Positions 1 through 16,700 of a stretch of DNA of 64,000 nt are shown one piece after another. The notes beneath the pieces are model-generated. The model did no database searches and was not told the origin of the DNA. It saw only the letters and a program-made list of their open reading frames with translations. Position numbers and translations under genes: made by a program. Source of the DNA: Anoplopoma fimbria. Its lineage: Eukaryota > Chordata > Actinopteri > Perciformes > Anoplopomatidae. Location: positions 16,840,921-16,904,920 of the forward strand of contig NC_072462.1 of NCBI RefSeq assembly GCF_027596085.1, in the 5' to 3' direction. Within the stretch, counting starts at the first letter, position 1; each line of letters opens with the position of its first letter.

Positions 1-250
1 AGGCAAGCCAGCATGTAGGCTAAGTTTCATGAAAAAGGGACAAAATGTTCAGGGGGAACATAAGCACAGACTGAAAATGAACTCCAAACAAAAGCCTCTG
101 CATCGACTGTGCATTGGCTCTAGACCACTGCGTCAGTGTGGCCGGCTGCCATGTTGGAGCAGCACAAACATTTCCTCAGAGCATCATACGTCATGTGAGA
201 TTAATTATACTGCCCCCTTTGAGGTCACAGTTGTAAATGCAATGTCTCAC

Positions 251-3200
251 CTATTTGTATGGCTCACTGCAGAGTCTGCTCTTGTCAAAGGCCCAAATTT
301 CTTTTTCCAGTTCCTTTTTTTATTCGTCTCTTCTTTTTCAGAACCCTGGAAATACACAAAAAATATTTGTGGACCAAAATAAGAGAATATTATGAGGAAA
401 AAAAGAAGATATTTCTTGTATTTAAGTGTATTTTACCTCCTTTTCATGGTCTTCCTCATCCTTCTCCAGCAGGTCAGTTGTACTCAGATGCTGCCCTCTG
501 CAGTCTGAAATTAACTGTCCTGCACCAATCACAAACACACATACACACACAATTACATAACTGTAGTACACACAAGACTGGCAAAATATTTCCATATAAC
601 AATATAGTCAATCTACAAAATCACAAAAGATGAAAATGGAAAACAGTAGGTGGACTTTGACTCACTTCTATGCAGTGTTGAAAGACTTGTGTCAGAAACA
701 GATCTCCGCCGAAAATGTCTGTTAGGATAATCTCTCTGCGTCTGGGGTTCACTGTGCTCTGCGTTTTCTGTATTTTCAAGACTCGGACAATAAGAAAGAT
801 CCTCCTCAGCAGCTTTAGAGTCACTCTGACAAGTGTTGAGAGCCTGAAAGAGAGTCAAGTGATGGGGAAAACATTGTTATTGTGGTTTAATTCATAAGGG
901 CCCTCAGGCTGCAGGAGGACATCTTGTCATCACCAGTTTGACAAGCACATGTCAGGTTTATGAAATGTGGAAACTGTGACAACTCCGTAATTGCCTTGCA
1001 AAGATGTGCTACATGAATGTCTTTACCTTGTTCACCTCCATGTTTTGATTCTCCCGCAGGGCATCTGTCTTCATCTGTAACGCTTGGCTGTGCAATTGTT
1101 GTCTGGCAATTTCTTCTAACATTTGGCACACCTGCTCCAAGTAGCAGAGCCCAGGACTCAGTCGTGTCCCCTTCTCCGCACCGAGGTCCTGCACAGATCA
1201 TTAAACAAGAAAAGCTTTACCTTGTAGGATACAATAACATTGCAATATTTACAAGTTTAGTCAACTTGGAAGGTTTTCCAGACTGAACTATCTACCAGAT
1301 AGATTGTCATGAACTTCTGTACATACATTCATGGTGCCCAGATGATGAATTCTTATGAATTAGCTGATCCCCTAACTTTTCCTCTAGCACCATCAGCTGG
1401 TCAACATTTGTGGTTTTGAGTGAAATTTCACAAAACTGTTGGCTGGATTGACGTGATATGTGATACAAACATTCAATGTTAGCATAGCGTGATCAGAGAT
1501 AAGATAAGATAACATAAGATAATCCTTTATTAGTCCCGCAGCGGAGAAATTTGCAGGATTACAGCAGCATAGGGTAAAGTCAACATGGTAAACACTGTGA
1601 TCATGTCAGCATGCTGAAGATGACATTTAGCTAAAAGCACCTATAGACTGTAGACTCTTTGTTTTGATTAATGAACATGATTAGATCTGCAACTTAATTA
1701 ATCTGTTAATTATATTTTCAATTAATTGTTCTCTCTAAAAATGTCAACAATTGTGAAAAAATATAAATCAGTGTCCAAGTTTTTAAACTCAATGTTTGTC
1801 AGACCAATAGTCCAGACCTCAACAGTACTAAATTTATAATTATAACCAATTAATATAAGCACTATCATTTTAAAATGTTTATATATATATATATATTTGA
1901 TATAAATAAATAAATATATACCAACAATAGATATTGTATGAGAGTTTAGTATTTAATATCAGGTTATGAATTTAAGACAAACAATGGAAATCCCCGGCCA
2001 GTTCAGTCAGAACATCCATCTTTGTCTGACTCACTGATTGCTTCTCATTTTGTATTAATGCACTTTCATACAAACTGCATGAACTTTCAAACAGAATAAT
2101 GCAAGTATAATTACATTAAATTACAAATATAATTGTGTAATTATGTCTTGATTACACATCTTCTCTGTGTCATCAAAGCTTTATAGCTTTGGCCCTCATT
2201 CAAGGAAACAAACAGAATACACACACACCCAGAGACTAAAATAACACTGAGGACCTAATAAGATACAAACGGTACAACTAATCCTGTCGTTTCAACACCT
2301 CTCAGCTCACTAACTCATAGCAAATGTCAAAAGGAACATATCTAATGTTCTCTGTCACGTTTAACAAAAAACCCCATAGACTGCTCAGTTTCCCCTGCTC
2401 GCCTCCTTCAATTCCTCTCGTGCCTGTGGGCGTAAAGACACCTGGGCAGACTGGTTTATGATCCTTGCGCCGCAGACGGACATGTGACAGGTTGCGAGCA
2501 TGAAAGAGAGTCTGTGTGAGTAATGACATGACTGTCCTACTTTAAATTTGAGAGCAGCTTGGTGAATTTGTGTTGCAACCCTTTAACTAAGATAAAATAA
2601 AACACCGTGTTATACTTCTGCAACTTCCTTTCAGGTTTTTCTATTATATTGAAATACCGGTGCTGTTCAAGATGATACATGTTACGGTGAAACTTGTGTA
2701 ATCATGAAACTAATCTTCTGTTTTACGGAGCACAGTTTGGTTTATGACATGAACAGTATCTCACCTCTGATCCTGTCTGAGCTGGCTGCTTGTCACAATT
2801 CATAGACATTGGCCGTCTCCAAATTTCTGACATCTGCCTAATTGGGACCGATGAGTTGACTGTCCTCTTTAGGACTAAACTCGCTGACCTTTGACCTGTC
2901 ACTGACTCCAATGCATGTCGTTTAAGTCCAGGACGTCGCCTGAGCATCTCCTCCACTGAAAGGGGCTCTCGGTTGTTCTTTTGACGCATCGAGTCAGTCT
3001 TCTCTAATCTTTGCTCCACTTTCAGGGGGAAGTCTGCAGAGCCCACCTGAGCTCTGCTGAGACGGATATGCGGAGAAGAAGAAGAGGAAGGCACAGGAGA
3101 AGAGAGGACAGGAGACTGTGATCTTGAGGCTGGAGTGAGTCCGTCACCTTCTCTTTCTTGTATAAATGTGTCTATTTCTGCGTTACCTGTTGACACAGAG

Positions 3201-3403
3201 GAGGGTGTAGCAGGGAAGGACATGACAGAGCTGGCTGTCTCCACTCCAGAGTCCACAGATTCTGTGCGCAGATTTGTCCCCACGTCGGAGGAAGGCGTAG
3301 GAGGGTCTTCATCATTATTTCCAAACCATGCTGAGTCCGAACACTGTTCTTCTACAATTACCCAAGCCTCCATAAGGTTTCCAAAGCTCTTGTATAGATT
3401 CAT
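251..3403 (-). CDS. Uncharacterised protein, tentatively C8orf58/DUF4657-like; 3' end unresolved
   Basis: I assembled five exons on the minus strand: 2765-3403 (213 codons), 1027-1188, 666-843, 437-495 and 251-345. All boundaries have AG acceptors and GT donors, and reading phase is kept throughout. An upstream in-frame ATG at 3451 exists, but I chose the Met at 3403 (MNLYKSFGNLMEAW). The N-terminal half is low-complexity and Ser/Pro-rich, with SVDSGVETASS and SFPATPSS near residues 45-65. The second exon holds a likely coiled coil (GLCYLEQVCQMLEEIARQQ). The third has a basic-serine stretch, FRRRSVSDTSLSTLH, a plausible kinase or 14-3-3 site. The last is Lys-rich (NWKKKFGPLTRADSA). The layout recalls vertebrate C8orf58/DUF4657 proteins from memory, so the family name is tentative; no biochemical function is known to me. 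An extra in-phase exon near 2.4-2.53 kb cannot be excluded. The terminal exon is either very short near 215 or lies before the window start. It is divergent from cimip2b. Confidence 0.7.
1501..1585. repeat. Dispersed fish repeat fragment with GATAA-type simple repeat
   Basis: A short run of (AAGAT)-like units at 1501-1522 leads into a segment reading cctttattagtcccgcagcg and then aaatttgcaggattacagca. I recognise this combination as a common interspersed repeat tail in percomorph genomes. It lies in the first intron of the minus-strand gene. I cannot assign the parent family without a repeat library. Confidence 0.5.
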
Positions 3404-3451
3404 CTTCCCTCTTACCCTCACACATTTGCTTCCAAACTGAAGAATGAACAA

Positions 3452-5550
3452 GACACCAGTCTACACAGCCCACACAGTCGTTAGCTGAGGTGAACTGGGG
3501 AAGTAGAATTCAAAATATCCCTTCTGATCCGCCTCTGCTCCTTCACCACGCCTCTTTACATCATCTGTTGTGTTTCAGTGCTGAGCTGCATGTTCATACC
3601 TGCTCCTTCCTGTCACTAAATTCTGGAAAAAGTGACTCACCTGTACTGTTATTTGAAATGTTTCAATGTCCCCACAGCTGTAAGAAATCCAAGACAAGCC
3701 ATGACATGAACGCATAGATTCTTACCTGTGTATTTAGAGACAGTACTTAGAATAAATTAAGATATAAACTGAAGTTTGTAGTGCTTTTCAGAAACAGGGA
3801 TGCTGCAAAGTGAGTAAAAATAAAGGAATAATGATCACAACTGCCATTAAAATAATTCCAACAACCTGAGATGGAAACAAAACTCACTTCTATAACCTAC
3901 ATGCCATAACATACCAAACCCATTCATTCATAATGGTGAGTATATGAGTGTAAGATAATATGTTAAAATTCCTCTGGTGGATAAACAGCATTATGGTATG
4001 TGTGTGAAGCTGAAACATTAAACGCTGTAACGTCATTTCAACAAACCCAGATTTATCTGCAAGTGCAGGAATGTGTAGAGTGGACACTCCTGTCTGCAGA
4101 TATGATCTACATTCCCCAGGTGAACAGTGGCAGCATCTGATCGGACACAAGGCATTGTTCACAATCCTGGAAACACAAAACACAAGAGTTATGTTTCAGT
4201 CAGTGCTAAAACACTGTCAAACTATTGTTTTCCTGATCATAGTTAAAAGTGGTTGAATTATTCCTCCATTTTATTTATTGACCTACTTACTTGTGATCTA
4301 ATTTTTTTTTGTTTTGTTTTTTCCCATAAACAGACATATTCATTTATGTTAAAACAAATACTCACCAATATAAAATGATTTTTCAGCCATGATACATAAA
4401 ACTTGTGATACATACTTTATCATATCCTATATTTCATACATGTACAGTGCACACAATATCTTATCCCAAGGTATTTTTTGTGTCTGTGTTAAATAAATAA
4501 AACAGATATATATATATTTTTAGACTCCTTACCCCGCTCAATAACTAATCCTCATGTTTGCTGTGGTTTTTATTAACATGTTAGATAAACAAAGATAAGA
4601 TGGGTTCAGATGTTTTCAAGTGTGTTACACACATGTTTATATTAATGCTACAATTTAGGAAATTTAGTTACTACAGTTAAAATAAATAACTCATATAGAG
4701 TTGATCATTTATGGACTTTTTAGATTGAATCTTACAACTCTTAAGCCCATAAATAGATAAATAACGTGCTGAGTATTTTCACACAGAAATGTATTCCAAG
4801 CAGGGTGAAGAAGTCTGTGAAACAGTATATCCCTTCATGTAAGGACATCAAAAATAAAGAAAAATGTACTCGAACCATTTGATGAATAATGAGAAATATG
4901 TTTGTTTTGTATTCATTTATTTTACTCATATTCTTTTTTATATTTACTTTTTTTACAATCTTTATTTCAAATCCCCTTATGTACATTGGCTGTAAACATT
5001 CCTCCTCCTCATATTATTAGAAAATATCCCTCAGGAAGTTGCTAGGGGGAACCATTGAGCATTTCTCAAGAACAGTTCTGCAGCTTTATTTAGAAGACAC
5101 CTAATACAATAACAACCCCACTCCCTGTTTTACACTATCATCACATCAGAAAAATACCAAAGTGCAGTACACTTATGTTGTTTAGTGATTAGTCAGTCTG
5201 TCAGACAATACTCAGAACCTCTTCGACGCTGCAGAATAACACATCAACAAAACTAGAAGTCCGAATGGTCATAATAGCTACCTGCAATAATTGACACATA
5301 AAATCGGACTAACAATTGGCGGAAGATATGACAGCAGAAGTGTTACTGCTATGTTCTCATAATCACCATACATTTCTATCCATCTATTAGTTGGCCTATT
5401 ATAAAAACAATAGTATTTTGTCCTTTACAAAAAGAGAGTCGGTTGAATGACATTGAGCTCCATCAGTGTGTTTGTATCTTGATTCTCTGTAGCAACCAGC
5501 AAACACAGCGCTCAGGAGGGCGACCTGCTTCAGCCCTAAACGGAACCGAT
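3452..5550. other. Intergenic region between two divergent genes
   Basis: This 2.1-kb, AT-rich stretch holds the presumed promoters of the minus-strand gene on the left and cimip2b on the right. It contains a short T-rich run near 4302-4322, TA-rich runs near 4507-4520 and no exon I can support. There is no CpG island. Just upstream of cimip2b, at 5489-5496, is GTAGCAAC, whose AGCAAC core fits an RFX X-box half-site; that would suit a ciliary gene but is weak evidence alone. Confidence 0.5.
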
Positions 5551-8454
<2,904 letters not shown>

Positions 8455-8476
8455 AAAACAACCAGCATACATGTCA

Positions 8477-8601
8477 ATAAAAATGAACATTGTGAGATGA
8501 GTCAAATCTGAGAATGTATCAAGAATGCCTCACATTAACATGAAACGCATAAATAAAGATTTTTACTGTTCACTTTTGGCATACAAGAAGAAGTCTTTAT
8601 T
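8477..8601. terminator. Convergent polyadenylation signals of cimip2b (+) and rusc2 (-)
   Basis: AATAAA occurs on the plus strand at 8477-8482 and 8552-8557, downstream of the cimip2b stop at 8454. On the minus strand AATAAA lies at 8596-8601 (read on plus as TTTATT), suitable for ending a long rusc2 3' UTR. The two converging signals are about 40 bp apart, so the mature 3' ends probably abut or overlap. Confidence 0.6.
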
Positions 8602-10729
8602 GACAGACTTTGATTGTCACTTGGCATTAAAGGAAGCATTCAGAGGTTGAGAAGAAATGATGCTGGGGGAAGTTATGTCACAGGATTCACATTATAACAG
8701 TACATTAAAAATTCAGTATGAACACATTTTCTGTTTTTTCCATCCTCTTATCTAACCATCAGTCTATCAAAATATACCAGACACACACTTTAATACCTGA
8801 AGCAGCCACAAGATGGCATTCAATTGTGCAACTCCATTGATTTCACTGGAAGATATTCTACTGTATATACCAAACAATCACACACATTTAAAAAACAACC
8901 TAACTGAAACATTACAAGGAGGTTAAGAGATGTAAGAAGTACCTACTGAATGTTTGTTAACTCATGCACCTAAAGTAAATCCATGCAGGGATTTGCTCAA
9001 GAAAGCAAGTTACTTGAAACAAAACATCACTGAATATCCACCAGGCTGGTGTCTAGCATATTTGGCACTAGTAAGAATGTATTGCTTTCGCCTATAGATG
9101 AAAGGTACAGCTATGCAGAGAATGACCACAGGAATGTCAAACAGTCTTAAGCAGGTAAATATTCACATTTTATGATTGATTTCTGCCTACAGGAAATATA
9201 AAGGAGATTTAAGCCAAATGGTGCAATTGGCCCTCATTCATCAAGCAGTTTTGTGGAAAACAGATCAGGATCTACTGAGGAAATGATCCACCCTCTTCTG
9301 AACACAATCCTAGTTTTATCTCACAACTAATAAGAGCACAAATTACATAACGACACCTATAAATAAACAACCAAGGGACATTTTAAGATTAGAAGTGAGT
9401 CACAACAGCTGTTTGAAAGTTAAACCCAGTAATAATGCAGGTGTTTACTAAATGGAGATTTATGTATCACTAGATTAAATGCAATAAGTCAGTAACTTCC
9501 AGGTGTAACTGTAGCTTTAGTAGTTTGCTAACCGACTGAGAAAACTAACTGTAGCTTGCTGATATATGTCCAGTTTAGTTTGAAAAGTAAGAGATAGTAT
9601 GAAATAGGGTCGACATATCTGATTGCTGTTTAATAATTACGTAAACTGGAAAGATTTTAAAGTGCCTTTCATAAACGTAACAGAAAACCTAAAATTAGAT
9701 AGTTATCCTTCCTAGTCAATCTAAATGACTAGCTAAATAGCATTAACACATATTTCTCCGTTCAAATAATCAAACAAAGTAATACCAACATTGACAATGG
9801 ATTAGATATATTAGATATAGCCCTGCGACAGACTGGCGACCTGTCCAGGGTGTACCCTGCCTTCGCCCATTGACAGCTGAGATCGGCTCCAGCACCCCTG
9901 CGACCCTTAACTGGATAAGCAGGTTACGGAAAATGGAATGGATGGATATTAGATATATAGATTTAAATGATTATTTTTGGCACTTGTGTTCAGTTTGCTA
10001 CTGCGTTTGCTACAAAGACTTGTTTAAATAGTTGGTTGGACAGGATTATAGATGTTTCCTTACAATTTGTAAAAGTTTTATATAAATGAAGACATTCCTT
10101 TAATTTAAATGGTGCTGCAACCTGATTTATTTTGTTCCTATAGACCATCTTGTGATGGGATCAAACCAACCACAATGCCAAATCGGGCCAGGGGCGTAAA
10201 GACGGGTTGTCAATGACCCCTTTGGCCCCCTTGCTCAGACCACAGCCATCTTCAAACTTGACCTTCATTTTGATCTCAACTACACAGCAGTACCGTTTCG
10301 TGACTGCATCTTGCACGGTTGTGATGCTACTGTGGTGACAAAATCAGTCCACAAAGAGACAGATATATAAACACCTGGCAAAGTACTAAAAACCTTGTCT
10401 GTGGTAGTTAGCTACAGTAAGTGTCTCCTGGACCACTTGTTGTCTTGCTCAAACACACACACAGAATGACACGGTGAAAACAATACCAGCCACACACGGT
10501 TACAGCTGATAACTAGCTGATAATAAGATCTTAGAAAGGGCACGCATACTTGAAAAGCTGGTGCAACGCAAAGCTTGATGAATAAGGGCCATTGCCAAAG
10601 CTTGTTATGCTATGTGTTTTCTGATCAGTTCAGCGCTGTGTATGTATTATCATGCAGCTACAGTAAGACTTTTTGTTACAACAGTAAATAGGTTCCACTT
10701 TGTCCTCCACGGTTTTGGAGGTTTTGTTT
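8602..10729 (-). other. Probable rusc2 3' untranslated region
   Basis: This 2.1-kb stretch lies between the rusc2 stop and its candidate polyadenylation signal. It has no long open frame on the minus strand and contains a LINE-tail insertion at 9821-9947. I read the minus strand for the SH3 signature expected at the RUSC2 C-terminus (ALCHH, GQLSF, DWLRC, GLVP) and saw nothing. I infer UTR from the gene layout; no transcript evidence is available here. Confidence 0.5.
9821..9947 (+). mobile_element. L2/Maui-type LINE or SINE 3' tail with target-site duplication
   Basis: The insertion begins CCCTGCGACAGACTGGCGAC and ends in GGAAAATGGAATGGATGGAT, the common fish LINE 3' end with a short GGA-rich tail. 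It is flanked by ATTAGATATAT-type direct repeats (9801-9820 on the left, from 9948 on the right), as expected of target-primed insertion. It is 5'-truncated to about 127 bp and non-coding. Related copies lie at 28804-28893 and 31221-31290. The family name is from memory. Confidence 0.75.
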
Positions 10730-13700
10730 TCAGCAGTCCTTGTAAGTCTGAGCTCCTCCTAGCTTCATTGACCTGATGGATTGAGCCAACAGTCCGAGCT
10801 GTGATCTGTCAAAATTCAGCCAATGTGATGGTCTCCTGTACCTGAAATGAAAGCAATGACATAGAGGTAGATCGTAAATCAACCAAATGATAGATTCAAG
10901 TAGTAAGAAATTCATCCAGAAAACCAGTAGGCTACTTGTTTCATTGATCTGCTGCTGGTTCTTACCTTCTGGTTTGTGCTCCACTCGGAGAAACTGTCCT
11001 GCTGGAAGTATCAGCTGCTCCAAACAGTTTGGCCCAGCGCAGCCCACCCTGACATGGACTCTGGGCCTGGACACAAGTGGATGCAATCGGTGTCTCATAG
11101 TATTTCTCTCCCCTCCTCCCTTCTTGCTTGCTGTCCATACTTATTTGAGACCAAGTATCTGCATAATTCTGTCTACAGTCCTCCCCTTCAACCACACCAT
11201 CCATAAGGTAAGGCTCTTTCGGCCACCACTCTGGAATAGGAGCTAACAATGGACTCCTGTTGGCCTGCTTCCCTCCACAATCCGGCCGGACGCAATTCTG
11301 AGAACGTAGAGACTCTTGGTGAAGCAGACCTGTCTGATGAGAAATCTTAGTTCGCTGACTGCGGTCGCTGCTGTCTACCTTTTTGTCAGCTTGCAGTAGC
11401 GGCCAGCTGGTCACTAGGAGGGCTGAGCACGGCGGAGGAGGAGAAATTCCCTGCTCCTCAGAACACAGCTGTCTGTTACGTAACAGTCGGGGCTCCAAGA
11501 GCAAGTTGAGGTCAAAGGGCAGCACAGCGAGGGGCTGCAGAAGAAGTAGCAGCTCTTGAAACAATGGCTGACACTGACCCAGTGACATGGACAGGAACCC
11601 CCAAGAATGGTAGTATGTTGTCACCACATCTGTGGAGAGAGTAACAAATGTGAACACACAAAGATGTAAGAATAGGAAATAATAATATGTTATTGAGCTA
11701 ATGACTAACATCGGCATGCAATAATAATCTGTTATTGAGCTCAGCAATAACATCGGCAATGCTAACACGTTAATGCTCTCAAGGTCCTTTGTCAAATAAA
11801 CATGCTCGTTTTAAGCTGTTTTTGTTATCCACGTTCATCATCTCATTCTAACATTTGCTAATTAGCACTTAACACAAAGTTCATCAGCAAACGTATTTGA
11901 CAAATGTGAATTTGACCCGATAAAGTAGCTAACTGAAAAGTCAGGAGATCACCATCGTTATCTCAATTGATTCTATGGGGAACATGAATATTGGTATATC
12001 ATTTCATGACAGTCCTTTCAATAGTTGTTGAGATATTTGGACCATTTGGCATTTTGCAATGCTGATATTATAGTAAATTCAATGTGCACTCACCTTTTAG
12101 ACCCTGAAGGTGACTGAGCCAGAATTCCAAAGCTCTCAAGCTGAAAGAGAAAAAATAAACAACCAAAGATTAATGCTTGTATGTGCAGTAATTTCATTAA
12201 CCTCATTAACATAATTAGTGTGATCAATGGTAATTTCGGTACTTACTTAAGCAGACCCATAATGAAGGCTCTCAGTCTCATGCAGTGGCTGGTGAGCTGG
12301 GGACATTGCCTAATTTTGCAGACCAGGCTGTGAAGGACCCTGGTGGATGGACCTGTTGCAGACGGAGACCAAAAATACTTGAGCACACAACAAACAGTGT
12401 ATCACAAACAATGCTGCTCCACCAGTACAGCAAGCCAGGACATTCACGACACTTCCTTTGAAACACGATCAATCTAGTTGCATTTACCGATCCTAGTAGA
12501 GACCTCCACCACACTCCAAGAGTTGTTGCGTCGCTGCCCGATGACGAGGTCCAGTTTGTGATCCCTGAGACCGTCCTCTAAAATATTCTGGATCGCTGGA
12601 CACAAATGTTCCAGAACTAGACCGGCTATCGTGGGACTGCGAGAGCTGTTACCCAGACGCATCTGTGGCAGAAAGAAATATGATACAGTGATACATTTCC
12701 TGCTGACACAAGTAATATGACTCCAGTCCTAAACTGTCAGTAATATCAGTAAGGTGCTTTCCATTGTAATACATCCTTCAAGCTGCTTTAGCTCTCCCAA
12801 ATTCATACCTTTTCTTCAGGGTTTCTGCTGCTGCCAAAATGAGCCATGATCAAATCCACCGCCCTGCTCACTGACCTCAGCAAACCTAGAGACATTGGAC
12901 GAGGTAAGAGGTTTGACAAGCTGAAGTACATTGTTTGGGCAGACACAAAACATTGATATATCACTATATAAAAAACGTTACATTGTAAATCCCCATCTTA
13001 TGACATTTCAGTGTGTTATTTTCATCAATTAAGGGAATCTAACTAACCTGTTTCCAGTACAAATCAAGTCATTTCTTGGATTTTCAACTCTAGTGCAATA
13101 ATTTCCCTTTTTCTGTCTGTCTTGTAATTTCTAGTGTGATTTGTATTGGAGACAGGTTGAAACGATTTTTCTGCACTGTCAGATGTTTCACTCTTTTTAA
13201 GAAAATAAGATTCAATAGTGAACAAAACTTGCTAGATAGGATTTTCACCTTCCTAACTGAGTAAGTGCATAGAAACATGAGAGATTACTTTCAGGGTTCA
13301 TTATCATATTGCATAAATGCAAATGTGAAAGTGAACTGAAGATGAAAGAGTCCATTTTTAGCAGCAGTCCTCATTGACCTGCTCTCCCCTGCCTGCCTTT
13401 CTTCTTCTCATACTGACTAGCCTCTGCAAATGCCACGGTAAATTCTTTATGCATGTTGACGCTGCCTGCAGTGCTGCACCACACTGACTGTTCACCACAA
13501 TGTCTGCATCGTTGATTAATCATCACAAAAGGCTCACATTTATAGAATAAAATGTGCACCCATGTGGTAAAACAAATTGATTAGGTGCGTTCCTAAATCT
13601 TAAGCACTGTTTCTACTGCATCATTCTCCTTCTCCTGTCCTCTCTTGGAGCTTGCAGTCGCACACACATAGGCTACAGAGCAGGAGGCTCAGCCAATCCT

Positions 13701-16700
13701 GTGCAGGGAGAGTTAAAAATAGGTCATGTTTGAGAGGAAGCCCCTTCAGGGTATTGAAGGCACTGCTACAGCACAGTGAGTTTTTATTGCTGCTCTCTCC
13801 AGCTCATGACTAGATCCACAATCCAATCAAGGAGGAATCCAGTCAATGCTGTTACTAGGTCACTATTTTACTCCATTCAGATTTCAATGTAGGGCATATA
13901 CTGTATTAACATGTTTTAAACAAACTGATGTCGTCGTTAATTGTCCTCACCTCTCCTCTGAAGATGGCTGATAGACATGGACTCATAAGATGTATCGGGT
14001 GAGAGGCAGAACTCTGTGGGCGGCCTGTCACTCAGGATCAGAGATTCACTGTGTTGACTCTGACTCGGCTTCCCATTGAGCCCAGCAGAGTCCTGGATTT
14101 GCAGCCCAGAAGTAGCCAGGGAAAGCAGGCAACCCAAAGAGGAGAGAGGAGCTACTGAAGAGAAGGCAGCTGTGAAACTACCGTGAAAAAAGCCAGAGTC
14201 AGCTGCAGGTGCAGCCCGGTACTGAGGGAACTTTTTTTCTGGTTGTACGGTTGTGGGAGGAGACAGGGACACCTGCAGGTTTGGGTGATAGGCGTCAGTG
14301 GTTAGGAGTAAAGTAGGTGGTGTATGGGTATGAGAGAATATTGGATCATAGGAGGTGTGGGTCTGGGACTGATAGGGACTTTCGGGCTCAGTGTTAGCTT
14401 GGCTCTCCTCAGGAGTCAGGTTAATAAGGTCTTGGTAGGTGGGAATTTTAACAAGGTTGGTCTGATTTGGGGCTGAAAACAGATTAGAAAAAGTATTCTG
14501 AGTTTTGCCTGAGTATGGGCTTGTTATATCTTGAAAAAGTCTTGGCTTTGGACCGATGTGAGTATTATCCAGGTTGTTTTTTGATACAGATGGACTTGGG
14601 CGTCCTTGGCCTCTGCTGGACTGGCTCCATGTGCGTCTGCGGCTGGCTGAACACTCTGGACTCGGCGTGCAGGTGGAGCAGGTGTCAGAGCTCGAAGGAG
14701 CCTCCAGGAAGATGGGGCAGTGGTTGGCCATTTGGGATGGCTCAAGATCAGAAAAGCATTGACTGCTTTTGACCTTGAACTTCAGGCCTGGTTGGGAACT
14801 ACCAGACTTGCTGCTCTTCTGATTTATGTATTGCTCCAGAAGACAGCCCAAGTGCTGGGTCTGTGGTTTGCCTGTGGGGGCCAGAACAAAGGGCTGGATG
14901 GGCAGTGAGGTTGGTCTCTGGGCCTTAGTGTAGCGCACCCCTGCATTTTCCAGAGAACATGCTCCTGAGATGGAGGTAGAAGATGAAAAAAAATGTTGAA
15001 ACAGATGTTAGATTCACCTAATACTTAACCAAAATTATGATTTTTATCCTGGTATTCCATCCTTGCATATTTTGCTCGCTCACTTATAAAAGCAAGAAAC
15101 TAAGAAACAAAACACTCACCCTTCTCAGTAGCATCGGTATGACAGTGCTCCTGGTGCTGATTATTCACAGATGGCTGTGTGGACGCAGTGCTCGTGCCTT
15201 GGCTTTTACCGCTATGTGGGCTACACTGGCTGGGGCACAGCAAACAGGGTGAGGGGGAGAGGGTTTTGATGCTGTCCATATGTTTCTTCTTGCAGAGGGT
15301 TCTCTCAGTGGAGGTGGTGGCAACTTGATAATCATAGGTCTGAAACTGAGAGCAGTCAAACCCAGCACTGTATTGTGCGGAGGAGAACCTCTTTTCTTTT
15401 TGCTGATCCTCTTTCTCCTGATGGTAATACAGAGGAAAAATAACTGCTTATGTTTAATCAACCAAATCACAAATGTGTTTTTACACAAAATAAGATAAGA
15501 TTAGAATCAGAATACAATATTTTATTCAATTGTGTTATTTTCTCTTTCTTCTGTTAGCAAATTGTTACCTGTATCTACAAAACACCGCCTATTTACAGCT
15601 TTTTAGATAATCGCTCAATTTAATTTAAAGTTTACATTAAAAAAACTCAATATCACCACATTTGGAGATACAAGGCTGTCATTGAACAGTGGCAACTTTA
15701 TTATTTAAATAGTTAGCATACCCATTTCATCTAGGAGAAGAGCTGTTTTATTGTGACATTACCTTTTTGACTCCTTTGTCTTGTCCCTCGTTCTTATGAT
15801 CGACAAAGAGGTGCTCAGAGGGAGGGAAGGGGCTACTTCTGCTCTGACCCTCGGGGCAGCTGGTGAGGCTGGACCAGGCTGGACTGGGCGACTGGGAGGA
15901 GAGGTCACAGGTCACAAGCTTGTAGTACTTCTGGTTGGTCTCCATGGCCAGTGTGGCCTGACTTTGGAGACAGGCGGCCAGGTCTGATACCTCCAGCGAG
16001 GAGAGACCCGGGGGCAGCGGCTCCAGGGAATAAAGATTGCAGTTAGAGTCCAGGCCCTGTGGTGACCAGCAGGAAGCAGGAGGCGTCATGTCAACCTCCT
16101 CTTTAGAGGGAGAGTTAACTGTCATGTCGTCATGTTGGAGGTTCTCAGCTGGAGTCTGAGGAACGGGTTGGAGGTTGAGGAACACAGATCCCTCAGATGA
16201 TTGATAGGGGTGAACTGCAGGACTGCTAAGGTCATTGGGCGTGGCAGGGTTGTTGCTCCTGTTATAAATAGTGCAGAAGTTTACCAAGACGCCATCAGAG
16301 CTGTTACAGGAAGAGTCGCTGACATACTCTGTGTGAATGTTGGAAAACAGCTCTGGGGAACATTTGTGTTGGCTGTGGATGCAGCAGGACACTTTATCCT
16401 TCAGTCTGTCTGAGTCCTGCTCTCCATAAGCCGTCACTGTGATGCCAGATCTGCTCAAATGAAAGCATTGGCATTCCGTTTGCAGAGAATCCAGCAGGTG
16501 AGGCTGGTTAGAGAGCCAATCTTGGTCACTCTTAGTACCCAACATGGTCCCTTCATTGCCCCACTCACTGTCCATGTCTCCATGGGACATTGTATGATTT
16601 GTGGCACCATTACTTCGAGGCCAGTTGGAATTCCCATGCAAGACAAAAGATGAGTCCTCGTGATATCTGTGTAGATTATCTCCATCACTATCTTCCTCTT

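Noticed and set aside
2302..2529. 75-codon minus-strand frame as an extra exon of the first gene
   Set aside because: A possible exon (acceptor near 2518, donor near 2446) ends in the wrong phase for the next exon, while direct splicing from 2765 to 1188 keeps phase 0.
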